A DNA stretch of 64,000 nucleotides from Molossus alvarezi (taxonomy: Eukaryota > Chordata > Mammalia > Chiroptera > Molossidae), in assembly GCA_037176705.1 (NCBI GenBank), contig CM073905.1, forward strand, positions 32,086,986 through 32,150,985, in the 5' to 3' direction. Position numbers and translations under genes: made by a program. This document shows positions 52,825 to 63,879 of the stretch, piece after piece (within the stretch, counting starts at the first letter, position 1; each line of letters opens with the position of its first letter). The notes below the pieces were generated by a model. The model was given only the letters and a program-made list of their open reading frames with translations. It did not search any database and had not been told where the DNA came from.

Positions 52825-53060
52825 GCTCACTCTGGGAGGGGGTCAGAGAGGACCTCCTTGAGGAAGTGACATTACCGAGAGCTGAGTCCGTGCTAACCTG
52901 GCAAAAAGGATGTTCCAGCCCCAGAGGAGAGAAGGCATGAGCCCCGGGGAGCTGAACGTGTCCTTGCAGCTGCAGCAGGACGTTCTGGGGGCTTGCAAGC
53001 CTGTGGGGGCGACAGCCCGGACTCAGGAGCCTCCTGGTGGAGCGGCAGCGCTGAGGCCCA
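52825..53060 (+). mobile_element. Ancient dispersed repeat, copy 6 of 7, unnamed
   Basis: 'ggaggacctccttgaggaag'-like and 'gtgacattaccgagagctga', then 'aaaaaggatgttccagcccc' match the second half of the family. Confidence 0.55.
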
Positions 53061-53539
53061 GAGCAGGGCATCGGTGAAGAGGGAGGTGGGAATAGCAGCC
53101 CCCTGGCTGGGGCTGCCTGCTCCCTTCCACAGACCCCCGTCAGCGGAGGCACCCCGAGCTGCCGCTGGCCAGCTCACTGCCGGACAGGAAGGCTGTCAGT
53201 TTCTGGTGGATCAAGGGAGCCGGAAGGACAGTGTCGTTCCTGGACTCCGGGGCTGAGCTCTCTGCGCTCCTGACCAGAGGCCCTTCCGAGGGGGCAGGTC
53301 ACTTCCATCAGTCTCTCCACTTTAGGATGGAAATAATCCCTGCCCTTGGAGGGCTGGCTATCCCTTTTATCCAGAGTAGTAGGACCTCCTGGCTGGGTCT
53401 CTTCACTCTGTTCTCACTGGTCTGGCCACATGGGAGAGGACAGACAGAGTGACATTTTGGAATTCTGTTTCTAGCCACCCTCTTCTTGTCAGTTAGTAGC
53501 CTGCCGCTGTCTCCCGTAAGAAGAGCACCTTGCAGATGA
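53061..53539. other. Unique sequence
   Basis: No gene or repeat recognised. Confidence 0.45.
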
Positions 53540-54040
53540 GGGGCGTGGCTACGTGGCGAGCTGGCCCGCAGATCCACTTCCTGTCCTTTCCCTTCTGGGC
53601 CCAGCTGTTTCTTTGCTTCCCAGGAAGGGCTGGCCCCCCGGAGGGAGGCTGGCAGTTTGGGGTGTTTCTCCTCCTCTCTCTGCTTCTGGGGCATCTCCCA
53701 GCTGCTGCCTCCTCCCTCTGGCCCCATCTCCCTGAGGACAGCTCCTTCCTCTATGATCTCCGCTCTGAGGGCAGCCCTTCCCAGGGCTCTAGCACCTGCT
53801 GGGTGCCTCCGCTTCTGGTTCTGGCCAGACTACCTTCTCTGTCTGTCCCTCCAGCCACAGACGAGTCGCAGCTGCTTGTCCTTGCATGCTTCTGGGTTGC
53901 TTCACCAATTCCTGTTGGCTTGTCAGCCCTTTTACCATCTGGGGAGTCAATTCCCTTGATTAAACGCCCTCTGTTTGAAAGACCTTTAGTGGTGCCTGTG
54001 TATGATTGGATCCTGACAATCACATGTAACACCTCACGAT
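53540..54040 (+). mobile_element. LTR- or LINE-end-like repeat, unassigned
   Basis: 'ttaccatctggggagtcaat', 'gccctctgtttgaaagacct', 'gattggatcctgacaatcac' resemble the end of a dispersed mammalian repeat with a 'ggaccctgactgatac' terminus; the CT-rich upstream part fits. The 210-codon plus-strand frame (53530-54162) lies within it and shows no domain. Confidence 0.4.
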
Positions 54041-54078
54041 TAAAAAAGAGCTCTCGACTAACAAACCTCAGAGGGATC

Positions 54079-54099
54079 GGGGGTGGGGGTGGGGGTGGG
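54079..54099. repeat. (GGGGGT)n
   Basis: Three and a half GGGGGT units: four G runs in 21 bp, a compact G-quadruplex candidate. Confidence 0.85.
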
Positions 54100-54369
54100 T
54101 GCGAAGAGATAACCCAAAGAACTTATATGCATTTATGCCCAACCAATAAACACAGCCATTAGGTTGGGGAAAGCAGGAGGGGGTGTGGGAGCAGGGAGGA
54201 GGGGGTCAATGTGGGAAAAGGGGGACATCTCTACTTCTTTCAACAATTTTTTTAAAAAGTAGCTCTCTGTTTCGTGATCTCATTTTGATTTTCATGTGCA
54301 CAGTCTCCAGGAAGACCTCAGTGCAGGGACTACGACACCATTATGCAAATGATGAGAAAAGGCTGAGGG
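54100..54369. other. Unique sequence
   Basis: No gene or repeat recognised. Confidence 0.45.
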
Positions 54370-54625
54370 TCAAAGAGACCGCCCAGAGCCCTGGATCAAG
54401 GAGCGGGACCTTGTGGGCCAGGTGCCCCGTCCTTTGAGTCCTGGCTCCACTGACCGTCTGCAAGGAAGGCTTCTGGCAACTCACTTCTCTGCACCTTGGC
54501 TCTTCACGTCTAACGTGATCATGATAATAGCGCCGCTGTGAAGATTTTTAAAAAATGTTACGTTGAGCACGTGGCACTGTCTGATCCATGGTAGAAGCTC
54601 AACAAACGTGAGTGATGACGGGCGA
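54370..54625 (+). mobile_element. MIR SINE
   Basis: Forward MIR: 'tttgagtcctggctccactg', 'aactcacttctctgcacctt', 'gttgagcacgtggcactgtc', 'ggtagaagctcaacaaacgt'. Confidence 0.8.
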
Positions 54626-54889
54626 TCCGACGAGCGGCTGGCCTTCTCCATCCCCTGCCGCACAAGGCTTCCGCAAGCTCACGGCGCTGGGATGCCTGCA
54701 CAGTTCGCCTTGATCTGTGCTCAAGGGACACACTTACTAAACATCGGTCCTGCTGGTTCCCAGACCTGTGTGATTCAGTGATGCTTGTTCGCAGAAGAAG
54801 CTAATGACACCCAAGCTTCGGGATCCCTCACCTGCACTGACTCCTGCCATGGTCCTGGGAGAAGCCCCCCAACATGTTCGCAGGGTCAT
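54626..54889. other. Unique sequence
   Basis: No gene or repeat recognised. Confidence 0.45.
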
Positions 54890-56097
54890 GGTTTTATTTT
54901 TAAATTTGGTGAACTGTATTTTTTAGAGCAGTTTTAGGTTCACAGCAAAACTAAGCAAAAAGTGCAGAGACTGCCTCGCTGGTGGGGCTCAGTGGACTGA
55001 GCATCGCCCCATGGACGAGAGGTCCCGGTTCAATTCCCAGTCAGGGCACCTGCCCCGGTTGCAGGCTCCATCCCCAGTAGGGGGCGTGCAGGAGGTGGCC
55101 AATTGGTTTTTCTCTCTCACATCAATGTTTTTATTTCTCTCTAAGAAAAAAAATCAATGAAAAAATATTTTTTAAAAAGTACACAGACTGCAAATAGACC
55201 AACTGCCCTCACACATGTACAGTCTCCCCCACTCTCAACATCCGCCAGCAGAGTGGGTGAACCCACATTGACACTTCATTATCACCCAGAGTCCACAATT
55301 GACATTAGGGTCCCCTCTTGGTCTTGTACATTCTATGGGTTTAGGCAAATGTATGACGTATCTCTCCATCATTATGGTACCACATAGAGGGTTTTCACTG
55401 CCCTAAAAATCCTCTGTGTTCTGCCTCTCCATCCCTTCCTGCCTTGTAACCCCTGGCAACCATTGATCTGTTTACTGTCTTCATAGTTTTGCCTTTTCCA
55501 GAACATCCTAGAGTGGGAATCATACAGTTTGTAGCTTTTTCAGATTGGCTGCCTTTACTTTCTAATATGCATTTAGGTTTCCTCCATGTCTTTTCATGGC
55601 TGGATAACTCATTTCTTTTTAGTGCTGCATAATATTCCACTGTTTAGATGTACCACAGTTCATTCATTTATTCACTTACTAAAGGACATTTTATTTGCTT
55701 CCAAATTCTGACAATTGTGGTTAAAGCTGCTGTGAGCACCCACGGGCAGGTTTTTATAGGAACAAACATGTTCAACTCATTTGGGTAAAGACCACGGCGC
55801 ATGATTGCGAGATTGTGTGCTAAGAGCATGTTTCATTTTGTGAGAGCCCTCGAAGCTGTCTTCCAAAGCGGCTGGCCTGCTGGGTACTCCCGCCAGCAGT
55901 GAGCGGGGCTTCCCACAGCTCCGTGCCCTCATCCGTGTCTGGTGTCAGCAGGGTTTTGGGTTCCAGCCATTCTAACAGGTGTGCAGCAGCATCTCCCACG
56001 AGCTTTGATGTGCATTTTCCTGCTGACGTATGATGTTGGACATCTCTTCATGGGCGTATTTGCCATCTGTATATCTTCTTTGATGAGGTGTCCTTTC
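54890..56097 (-). mobile_element. L1 LINE 3' part, antisense, split by Ves
   Basis: Long antisense L1: 'agcagttttaggttcacagc', 'acattgacacttcattatca', 'tggtcttgtacattctatgg', 'aacccctggcaaccattgat', 'agttttgccttttccagaac', 'gcataatattccactgttta', 'gctgtcttccaaagcggctg', 'tatatcttctttgatgaggt'. The complement reads into the 3' part of ORF2 and the 3' UTR; a decayed 81-codon ORF2-like frame remains at 55395-55640 (minus). Not active. Confidence 0.92.
54974..55174 (+). mobile_element. Ves SINE inside L1
   Basis: 'ctcgctggtggggctcagtg', 'tcccggttcaattcccagtc', 'ccatccccagtagggggcgt', 'tctctctcacatcaatgttt', 'aaaatcaatgaaaaaatatt'. A 17-bp duplication with two differences, AAAAGTGCAGAGACTGC (54957-54973) against AAAAGTACACAGACTGC (55175-55191). 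Confidence 0.95.
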
Positions 56098-56182
56098 AGA
56101 TAAACTGAGGCCAGAGAAATAAAGTGTATTTCTGCAGGTGACACAGTCCTGGAGTGGCAGAGCCTCGGACCCAGATTTCCGG
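56098..56182 (-). mobile_element. MIR fragment
   Basis: 'gataaactgaggccagagaa', 'gacacagtcctggagtggca', 'gagcctcggacccagatttc' match the reverse MIR centre and head; it begins just where the L1 ends. Confidence 0.65.
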
Positions 56183-57527
56183 GCCGGCTGTCTTTCTGTG
56201 TCTGCACAAGCCTGGGTCTGGCGTGCAGCTGGGAGGGTGGGGGTGGGAGGGGGAGGGCAGGCGGGGATTCGAGCATCCCACGTGCTCAGCTTGTTAGGAG
56301 GTTCATGACGTCACAATCAAGGAGGAGGTGAGGGGGAGCTTGGAAACCCCCAAAGGCCCTCTGATGGGCTCATCGCCAAATCCCTGCCAGGAATTACCCC
56401 CCGTCCTTCCACAGAGCTGTGGTCTCACCCTGAGAGGAAAGACAAGAATTGAGAAGGTGACCCCAGTAGTGACTCCCTCCACAAGCACCCCTCCCCCAAA
56501 TAGACCCACATCCTCTTGGGTGTAGAACAGGGTCAGAAACAAACACAAAGTCGGGGCCTGGTTGCCATGGCGACTACCTATATGGCCTGGGTGACTATTC
56601 TCCAGCCAGGAAGGAATCGGAAAGGTGTATTGAGACCAGCATGGAGGGCACACCCTATTCCCAGTGCAAAAGGGTCCCTGCTGTTCCAGGTCCATGACCT
56701 TGAACAGCCTTAGTGCACCAGTGAGGACAGACACTCAAGGTTGTGATCACAGTCAGGGCTCTGGGATGTCGCCGGCTGGGGTGCCGTGGGGACATGGAGA
56801 GGGTCACCTTGGCTGGTGAAGTTTCTCTTGCTCCCTTGGGAAGCTGACAGGCCCAGGTTCAAAGATTAGAGAAGCACTGGGCAGCAGCCTCCTCCCTCCC
56901 CTCCCGTGGGCACTAGGAACCTGAGCAGCTGTCTCTGGGGAACCCTCGGTTTTCTTGGAGACTGGCTGCAGCTACCTGTGGGGACTGGCATTTCACCGCT
57001 GCACATAAAACCCGCAGCTCTCTAAAATCCCCAGGAAAAGCTGCCAGGCTGGCTTCGGGCATGGGACCCACACCTCCTGCAGTCAGGGGGTGCTGTCATG
57101 AGGCCTCGCCAGGGACACGGAGCCCGGGCTGGGGCCTGTCCCTGACCCCACTCGAACTGCGCACAGTAAAGTGAGAGGCGTGTTGGCCGACACCCAGAGT
57201 ATCTGGAAGGCGGAGTCGTCGGGAAGCACCCAAACAGCCGCCGAGTCATGGGGGGCCATCCGTGGCCCATTTACAAGAGAGGGAATTCCTCTGCAGCAGG
57301 ACCCCGGATGCAGCGAGGACAAGTGGTCTTTTAAAGGCTTCGGGAGGCAAAAGAGTCGAAGGTTGAGACGTGCCGGCCTCTGGCAGCTCCCTCGGAGCAC
57401 GTGCGCTCGGACAATGCCTTGTGCGTAGTGGGAGCTCCCGAGCACCTGTGGACTGAACGAACGGACGCAATGGCTTCCCCTATCGGTGCATTTCTGAAGC
57501 GGACGGTCCAGTGGCTTATCCTGCAAC
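56183..57527. other. Unique sequence, about 1.3 kb
   Basis: No gene or repeat recognised. Frames of 143-147 codons occur on the minus strand without domains. Confidence 0.4.
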
Positions 57528-57576
57528 TAGCAGACAGGCAGGCAGGCAGACAGGCAGACAGGCAGACAGGCAGGCA
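57528..57576. repeat. (CAGG/CAGA)n microsatellite
   Basis: About eleven CAGG or CAGA tetranucleotides. Confidence 0.92.
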
Positions 57577-58309
57577 TCAGGATGCAAAGAGTGACTCAGA
57601 ACACACCCCAAAGAGCAGGGCTCAAAACTCCGAGGCCAGCCGGGATGGGCAGAGACAGAGGATGGGGGGGACTCTGGTGCTCTGGAGAGCCTGTGTCCCT
57701 CCAGCGGGGACAGCCACTGCTCAGGTCTCCTGACTGCTACCATGCCGACGTCCAAGTCCCTGTTGTCAGAGCTCTGGCTTTTTAAGAGGTACCAGAACTT
57801 CACATTTGTTACTGCGAAATCGCCTACTGTTAAAAGATATGCGCATCTGATTCCACTTTTCAAAGGCACCACCTGGCCACACCTGGACCTCTGGGGAGGA
57901 TGCCAGTGACGTAACTTGGATTTAATGTTGTGCTTCATCTGTTCCTCGCCCATTTTTGGGGGGACATGATCAAGTAGGTTCACGAGGGGAGCCAGACGCG
58001 GGCAGAGGCAGCAGGACAAAAGGCGAGGAGGGGTGCAAAATGCATGATGCTCTGGGGTGGGGTGGGGGGAGTACGTGGGCGTGGCTGGGACCTAGGCAGC
58101 TGTTTGTGCATATCCTGGGGGTGGAGACAGGTGGGTGAGGTGACGGGAGTCATCCAAGGGGTGACCGCGGGTGTCATTGTTTGGGAAGGGAGCAGTTTAC
58201 GCCCAAGTAATCAGCCAGGTTAGGAGCAGGTTGATTGGTCTGCTGTCTGCTGGGAGATTCGGAGCCTGTCCTAAAACGAGAAGCCACACCGGGCTTCCCT
58301 AAGCACTGG
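57577..58309. other. Unique sequence
   Basis: No gene recognised; includes G-rich patches at 57665-57671 and 58055-58070. Confidence 0.45.
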
Positions 58310-58490
58310 CTCTGAGCCACACGGCCAGAGTTCAAGTCCTGGCTGCCCTGTGTGCCCTACACCACTGAGCCGCGGGGCCTCAGTTTCCCTGCCTGTAAAA
58401 TGTAGATAATCATCGCATATTGGACTTGAGAACTGAGGGAGCTAATGCATGTGTTCATGGATAATGCTTGAATAATGCCTGATCCAAAAA
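58310..58490 (+). mobile_element. MIR SINE
   Basis: Forward MIR: 'agttcaagtcctggctgccc', 'ggggcctcagtttccctgcc', 'tgtaaaatgtagataatcat', 'ggataatgcttgaataatgc'. Confidence 0.88.
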
Positions 58491-59360
58491 ACGGTCCCTC
58501 TTTCTGCCATTTTCCAGCTTTTCATCCGCACCCACGGGGCCCAGACTGGTCTGCGGTGTCTGGCGCTGGCCCTGGGAAACCAGTCTGTGAGTCAGGGGCG
58601 GAAAAGCTCTTTGCAGAACTGAAGATTCTGATGTCTTAGCTCCGCAGAGGAGATAAAGCCCTGCTCGTCGAAATGGACTGGGAGGGGATTAAATTACGAC
58701 TAGGCCGGTTTGGAGCCGGTGCGCAGGCTCTGAGGACGCGATCACCATTCATCACGCCCAATTACTCCGACCTCCGGTGAACTCGGCCTCTCGACGTAGA
58801 CGATCTCACTCCCGGGGGGCTAGACACACCAAGCCGTCTGCTCATCATGGGAGCTCAGACGTCGGGTCCAGCGTGGGCTCCGGTCTGGAGTGCCTGTGTC
58901 TCGGCCTGGGGGGTCTCCCCTCTTTCCTGGGTTCACTTGCAGACCCAACGGCCCCTTCCAAGGGAGTGGGTAGAATAGGGGGCGATAAAGGTAGATGGAG
59001 AACCAGTGAGAGTTGTCCTTGCCCAGAGCCTGTGGCTTTGCCCAGGTGACTTAACCTCCCTCATGGACTCAGGGTTGACCTGTCACGTGGCGTGAATGCT
59101 GTCTGTCTCGCTGTGGGTGTGGATGTGGACATGCTGAGGGCCCACTGTGCAGAGAGGCCCATGGCTCACATTGCTGAGGTCTCCTGACAGCGGCGGGCTC
59201 CAGGCGGCTTCACCCAGGTCTGCCCAGTCTGACCGGCAGATGACGGCTGCTGTTGTCCCTGCCCTGGGCCTGGGCTCCCTCCGCAGCCCACCCCACCCGG
59301 GAACCAGGGCAGAAGCCTTCAGACCCTACATGGCAGAGGGTGGCATTTCGATTAATAGGT
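58491..59360. other. Unique sequence, about 0.9 kb
   Basis: No gene recognised. 58990-59060 ('ttgcccaggtgacttaacct') may be a small MIR remnant. Confidence 0.4.
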
Positions 59361-59530
59361 TCTCTTCCTCCCCTCCCCTCCCCTCCCCTCCCCTCCCCTC
59401 CCCTCCCCTCCCCTCCCCTCCCCTCCCCTCCCCTCCCTCCCGCCTTCCTTCCTTTTTTCCTTCCTTCCTTCCTTCCCTCCTTCCTTCCTTCCTTCCCTTC
59501 CTTCTTTAGTCTTTTCCCCTCTCCCTCACT
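59361..59530. repeat. (CCCCT)n then (CTTC)n tract
   Basis: About 14 CCCCT units (59367-59438) followed by CTTC/CCTT units to about 59510. Pure pyrimidine for roughly 140 bp; triplex or i-motif capable. Confidence 0.95.
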
Positions 59531-59854
59531 TCCTTGCTCCGTGTCTCTCCCTGCCTCCTGCTCCTCTTTCCATGCTCAGACTCTTTGAGCCCCTGGCCCA
59601 AGCCAGACACTGCTCCTGAACACGGTGACTAACCTGAGTGTATATTTCTTCGTGTCCCTGCAGTTTGACATGTGCAGTAGGCGTTTAGTAGGTTGTCTGT
59701 CTTTTCTGCTGTGGTCACTGAATTGGTGAATTCCCCAAAGGTCGTTGATGTTTCAATTCTTATTTTTTAAAACAAGACAAAACGAAGCATTTCCCTGCTG
59801 CTAAAATACACACGGCCACTTTGGAAAACTAGACTGCAGAGAAAAGTCCTGAGA
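59531..59854. other. Unique sequence
   Basis: No gene or repeat recognised. Confidence 0.45.
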
Positions 59855-60145
59855 AGAATACAATAATCGTTAATACTATGATAATAAATGCTATGGAGAG
59901 AAATAAAGAGAATAGCGCGTGTGTATGCGTGTGCACGCGTGTGCATGTGTGTGTGTATTGTTTTCGTTTTAAGTAGGATGGTTGGGCACAGCCTTACTAA
60001 GAAAATGCCATCTGGGCTGAGAACTAAAGGGGGTGAGCACAAAGAACGTCCAGATAGAGGGAACCAGAGGTGCAAAGGCCCTGGGGCAGCACGTATGGTG
60101 CATTTGAAAAACCTTGTGGAAGCTGTTGTGGCAGGAAGAGAGTGA
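59855..60145 (+). mobile_element. Ancient dispersed repeat, copy 7 of 7, with TG expansion
   Basis: 'ataaatgctatggagagaaa', a TG/CG microsatellite at 59918-59957, 'ttactaagaaaatgccatct', 'gggctgagaactaaaggggg', 'ggaaccagaggtgcaaaggc'. Microsatellites have expanded at different points in copies 3, 5 and 7. Confidence 0.65.
59918..59957. repeat. (TG)n microsatellite with CG interruptions
   Basis: TGTGTATGCGTGTGCACGCG-type alternating purine-pyrimidine, ending in five TG units. Confidence 0.9.
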
Positions 60146-60449
60146 AACGGGGTGCTGCTGGTACCCTCCCGGATTCCAGTAGAGCATGCCCGTCTCCCAG
60201 CTGCTGTGTGCTTTGCTGTTAACACTTCCTACTTCCAGTCCTTCAGAGAATTGCTTTTGGGCGACTAGAGCCACTTTGCCTGAAGGTGCCTGGGTTTGCG
60301 GTCCCTTCCAGAGTTCGTCCCCATCAAGCCTCCTGTCTCAAGGTGGAACAGCTGTGCAATGCAGTTAACAGTTCAGAGCCCCGCCAGAGACCAGGCTGAA
60401 GCGAGACCTCACGGGAAGCCCGTCCCGGCTTAGCTTCCTCCACGTCCCG
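60146..60449. other. Unique sequence
   Basis: No gene or repeat recognised. Confidence 0.45.
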
Positions 60450-60562
60450 GTGTGCAGCTCCCACCCTGGCACGAATCCTCCGGAGAGCAGTTTGGATAAA
60501 GTCCCTGTCTTGGTCCTTGTCTCAGGCTCCGCTTCTGGGGCATCTGAGCTGACCTAAAACAG
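60450..60562 (+). mobile_element. LTR-like 3' end, unassigned
   Basis: 'tttggataaagtccctgtct', 'tggtccttgtctcaggctcc', 'gcttctggggcatctgagct', 'gacctaaaacagg' resemble the 3' end of an old LTR-class repeat with a 'ggaacccaacctaagaca' terminus. Confidence 0.5.
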
Positions 60563-60789
60563 GGCTACCTTGTCCTGTGTACAGTCAACCAACATGGAGT
60601 CCGTGTGGTCACAAGGATGCTAACATGTCACTTATTTCTTCCTCTCATTTACGTGCCTCGATACCAGTGTGCTCTGGTTATAAGTCCGACTCCTGCAGCT
60701 GATTTCCAAGTTTGCGTGGCATCCGGAACGGCAGTGATGGCCCTTCCTAACTGTGGACAGTGGGCATTCAAACATTAGGCGATGTGGTT

Positions 60790-60975
60790 TGGGACCCTGG
60801 TTTTCCTACACTGCTAACCATACACCCTGCACGGTACCATCACGACTCTTTGAGCCTCACTGTTCTCAGCTGCGAAATGGAGGCAATCATGATTTACATC
60901 CCAAGCCGGGCACACGAGAAGCACCGCGTGGCTGTGAACAGCGATTACGCACCGAAGTATGGCAGGTGGAGAGCA
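60790..60975 (+). mobile_element. MIR SINE
   Basis: Forward MIR: 'ctttgagcctcactgttctc', 'agctgcgaaatggaggcaat', 'catgatttacatcccaagcc'. Confidence 0.7.
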
Positions 60976-61539
60976 TATCTGGAGAGTATTGACCTGAATT
61001 CTTGTCCCCTTCCTGCGATGTGATCCTGTATGGACTCTCAGTTTTCTCCATAAAGAATCTCTTTCCAATTCTGAAGTTTCACCAAACGTTTAAGCGTGGG
61101 GTCCCTCAGCGAGGTTTATCCCATGGCTTCAGGTGCAACATTACCACCAGGTGGTAGTGTGGTCATATGTCCTAAGCAAGGCAATTTGTCCCCCATCTTC
61201 CAAAGCTACTACCTAGGTTTCGTAACATATCCCATTCCATACGTGCCTGCTCTCTGTACAAACATAATGAAGTCAGGTAGAATTCTCCGGTGAAAACTGT
61301 AGACTTGCCAAGATATTCTTAAAAATGCATTTGCAGAGTGACTTAGCAAAACTGTTTGAAACACTGTAACCAGACTCTCTTAGAGCGAAAGCAATAAAAA
61401 CTGTGATTCTTATTGCGATCAATCGTGGAGGGGAGAGATGGGGAGGACGTGTTGCAGAAGGTTTAGTAGAAGAAATGGCTGGAATCCAGAAAGTTGTGTC
61501 CTTACCAAAGCAGGAATGGGTCGCTGGTCATTCTTGAAA
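60976..61539. other. Unique sequence
   Basis: No gene recognised; 61270-61420 is AT-rich and non-repetitive. Confidence 0.45.
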
Positions 61540-61600
61540 TTCTGCTCCATGCGAATTTGGCCTGTAGTAGGTCCTCAATAAATGGTGATGGAATCAGTCA
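61540..61600 (+). mobile_element. L2 LINE 3' terminus
   Basis: 'ggcctgtagtaggtcctcaa' and 'taaatggtgatggaatcagt' match the L2 end. Followed by an ATCA-type tail to 61616. Confidence 0.65.
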
Positions 61601-62884
61601 ATTAATCAATCAGTCAACCCATGCCTACATGAGTGACTTGTTAAGGATAGCGATGGAAGAATGCATTTCATCTACAGGATGACTATGAAGAAATTCATCT
61701 GAAATAGACATGTGCTTCGGCTTTGGGGGACACCGAACCAGCAAATGTAAATGGCCTTGAGGTGCCCAAAGATCTGTGAACTTCCTGTTACAGCTGAGCC
61801 AGTTGCAGAAAGACACTGTTTGGAAAATTCTGCTGAAGCAGTCGGGGTCTTTCAGGCCCCTGAATAAAATCAGTCTCCGCTCCGTCATGGTGTCAAGGAA
61901 GTGAGAAGGTCTTGAAGTCATGATTTCCTTTCTCCCAAGATACCAGCTTCCCTTGGCCTGTCCACACTCTCCATTCAGTGATCTTGCCTACGTAGATCCA
62001 CAGCTCGACCAATTCCCTGCAGAAACTCAGAGGCCAGGCTGTCAAAACCCATTTCACCGAAGGCTCTGGGGTGCCGCGGGGAGACAGAGGCAGAGGGAGC
62101 AGAGAGCAGGTAGGTAAGTTGCCTCCTCTGTTATGTGCATCTGGGCTTGAAGCATCATTGGGGTGTCTTCTGCCTACTTTTTTTGGGAGGGGGCAATAGG
62201 TAAAACAGAGACCAACATTTCCCCACGAGCTGGAAGTACCTGTGGACACATCGAGGCTTCTCAAAGTTGAGATTCCAGGAATATAGGCCTAAGGGCAGGA
62301 AGCACTTCTCTCTCTTGAGTTTGTATTAGCTGGGGATGCAAATAGTAGGAAACCTGATTCCAGTGGTTTAAACTATGCAAATAACACATAGGTGGTGGGT
62401 GTCATTGGGTCAGTATGCCTCGGGAGTGCGTGTGACTCTCTCATGGCCACAAGCCGGTCACTTTCTGCATTCCCGGAAGGGAAGAAGGAAGATGACATCA
62501 GAAAAGCCTTTGTGAGTGGGAAGTGTCCCTTTTTATCAAACTATGTTTCCAAAATTCTCCCCAGCAGAATTTCATCCATGTTTCGGAACCAGGACAAATC
62601 CCATAGCTGCAAGGGAGGCTCACAATGTGTGTATCTGACTTTCTGGTCTCTCTGGTAGGAGGCAGCCAGGAAGGGAGCAGGAATGATCTTGGGTCTCCAA
62701 TCAAGAGGGGCAGCCCACTTTCCACAGCCTGTCTTCCTGGTTCTGTTCTCACCTGGGGACCTGCCTCTCACTTGATCATTTACATCTGGAACGCACACCT
62801 CCTTGAAAAGACACCTCCCCCACACGCTTCCCGTCACAGGCATGGCAATAACACAGGGCTCCAGCCACATCCAAGATGCCCAGA
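61601..62884. other. Unique sequence, about 1.3 kb
   Basis: No gene or repeat recognised. Frames of up to 123 codons on the minus strand resemble nothing known. Confidence 0.4.
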
Positions 62885-63345
62885 GACAGTCGCTAATATC
62901 TGCCGAGGATTCGCGTGCCAGGCACTGTGCCAGGCATTCCGTTGCTAATATTTTCTTTTTAACAAAGGTGTTTATTTAAAAAAAAGTTTTTTTTCTTTAT
63001 TGCTTTTAGAGAGAGAGAAGAAGGGAGAGGCAGAGAGAGATAGAAACATGAATGAGAGAGAACATCGACTGGCCGCCCCCTGCGTGCCCCCCACTGGGGA
63101 TCTGGCCCACAACCTGGGCATGTGCCCTGACCGGGAATCGAACTGGCGACCTCTTGGTGCATGGGTCGATGCTCGACCACTATGCCACACCGGCCAGGCA
63201 ATTTTTTAAATCCTGACAGTGACCCCCTGCAGCGGTTACTGTCAAATCAGGCCCATCTTACAGGTGGAAACACCCGAGCTCAGAGTTGTGAGACTTGTCT
63301 AGCTGAAAAGAGGCACTTGGATTTAGGCAAAGCCATGCTCTTCGG
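62885..63345 (-). mobile_element. MIR SINE split by a Ves SINE
   Basis: Left part 62885-62945: 'taatatctgccgaggattcg', 'tgccaggcactgtgccaggc'. Right part 63205-63345: 'aatcctgacagtgaccccct', 'cccatcttacaggtggaaac', 'gagctcagagttgtgagact'. Collinear with a reverse MIR once the Ves and A/T-rich junctions are removed. Confidence 0.78.
62985..63199 (-). mobile_element. Ves SINE, classical type, inside MIR
   Basis: Reverse: a T-rich tail, 'tttattgcttttagagagag', 'gaacatcgactggccgcccc', 'ccccactggggatctggccc', 'gggaatcgaactggcgacct', 'gccacaccggccaggc'. Target duplication not clear because the flanks are A/T runs. Confidence 0.94.
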
Positions 63346-63879
63346 GCACAGGCCTGTGCTCAGCTGGGTTCATCCGGGGCCGCCCTCCCCACCGGAGGAG
63401 CAGACTGCGCTCCCTCTTCCCCACAGATGTGCCTGGGGTCCCTCCCCCCGTGCACATTCTCCGGGTCTGTTGATGCTATTCTTCTAGGCCGGCAGTAAAA
63501 TGACATTTATGAGGATGTTTCCCCTTTGAAGTGAGAATGTTTGCGCACTTCTCTTTCAAGCGGGGGAAGCGAGAGCTCGGGCAGAGACACGGCCGCTCGG
63601 AGCAAGAGCCTGACGCGTGCGGATGCAGCCTCCACTCTGCGCACCGGTCGTCCTGTTCGGGAAGAGCTTTGTCTCCTTTCAAGTGATTTTATTAACCCCT
63701 GTGCCCCATTTCCAGGCTTTTTACTTACCAAGAAACTGGCTAGTCGTTCTCGTTCTCTCCCTCGTGCCCCCCCCCCCCCCGGTGTTTGCTTCGGGTTGGA
63801 GGACATGCTCCACAGCTCAGGTCACAGTGTCACCGCGTTTGTGCTGGAGAATGACGTAGGGCTTGGAATAGCTGCGGCT
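63346..63879. other. Unique sequence
   Basis: No gene recognised. A C run at 63769-63781. Minus-strand frame of 99 codons has no domain. Confidence 0.45.

Noticed and set aside
53530..54162. 210-codon frame with hydrophobic stretches, possibly a membrane protein
   Set aside because: It lies in a CT-rich dispersed-repeat-like segment, which gives Leu/Pro/Ser-rich translation; two other frames overlap it.
55395..55640. Possible coding gene (81-codon minus frame)
   Set aside because: It is a decayed remnant of L1 ORF2 in an antisense L1 fragment that continues on both sides.
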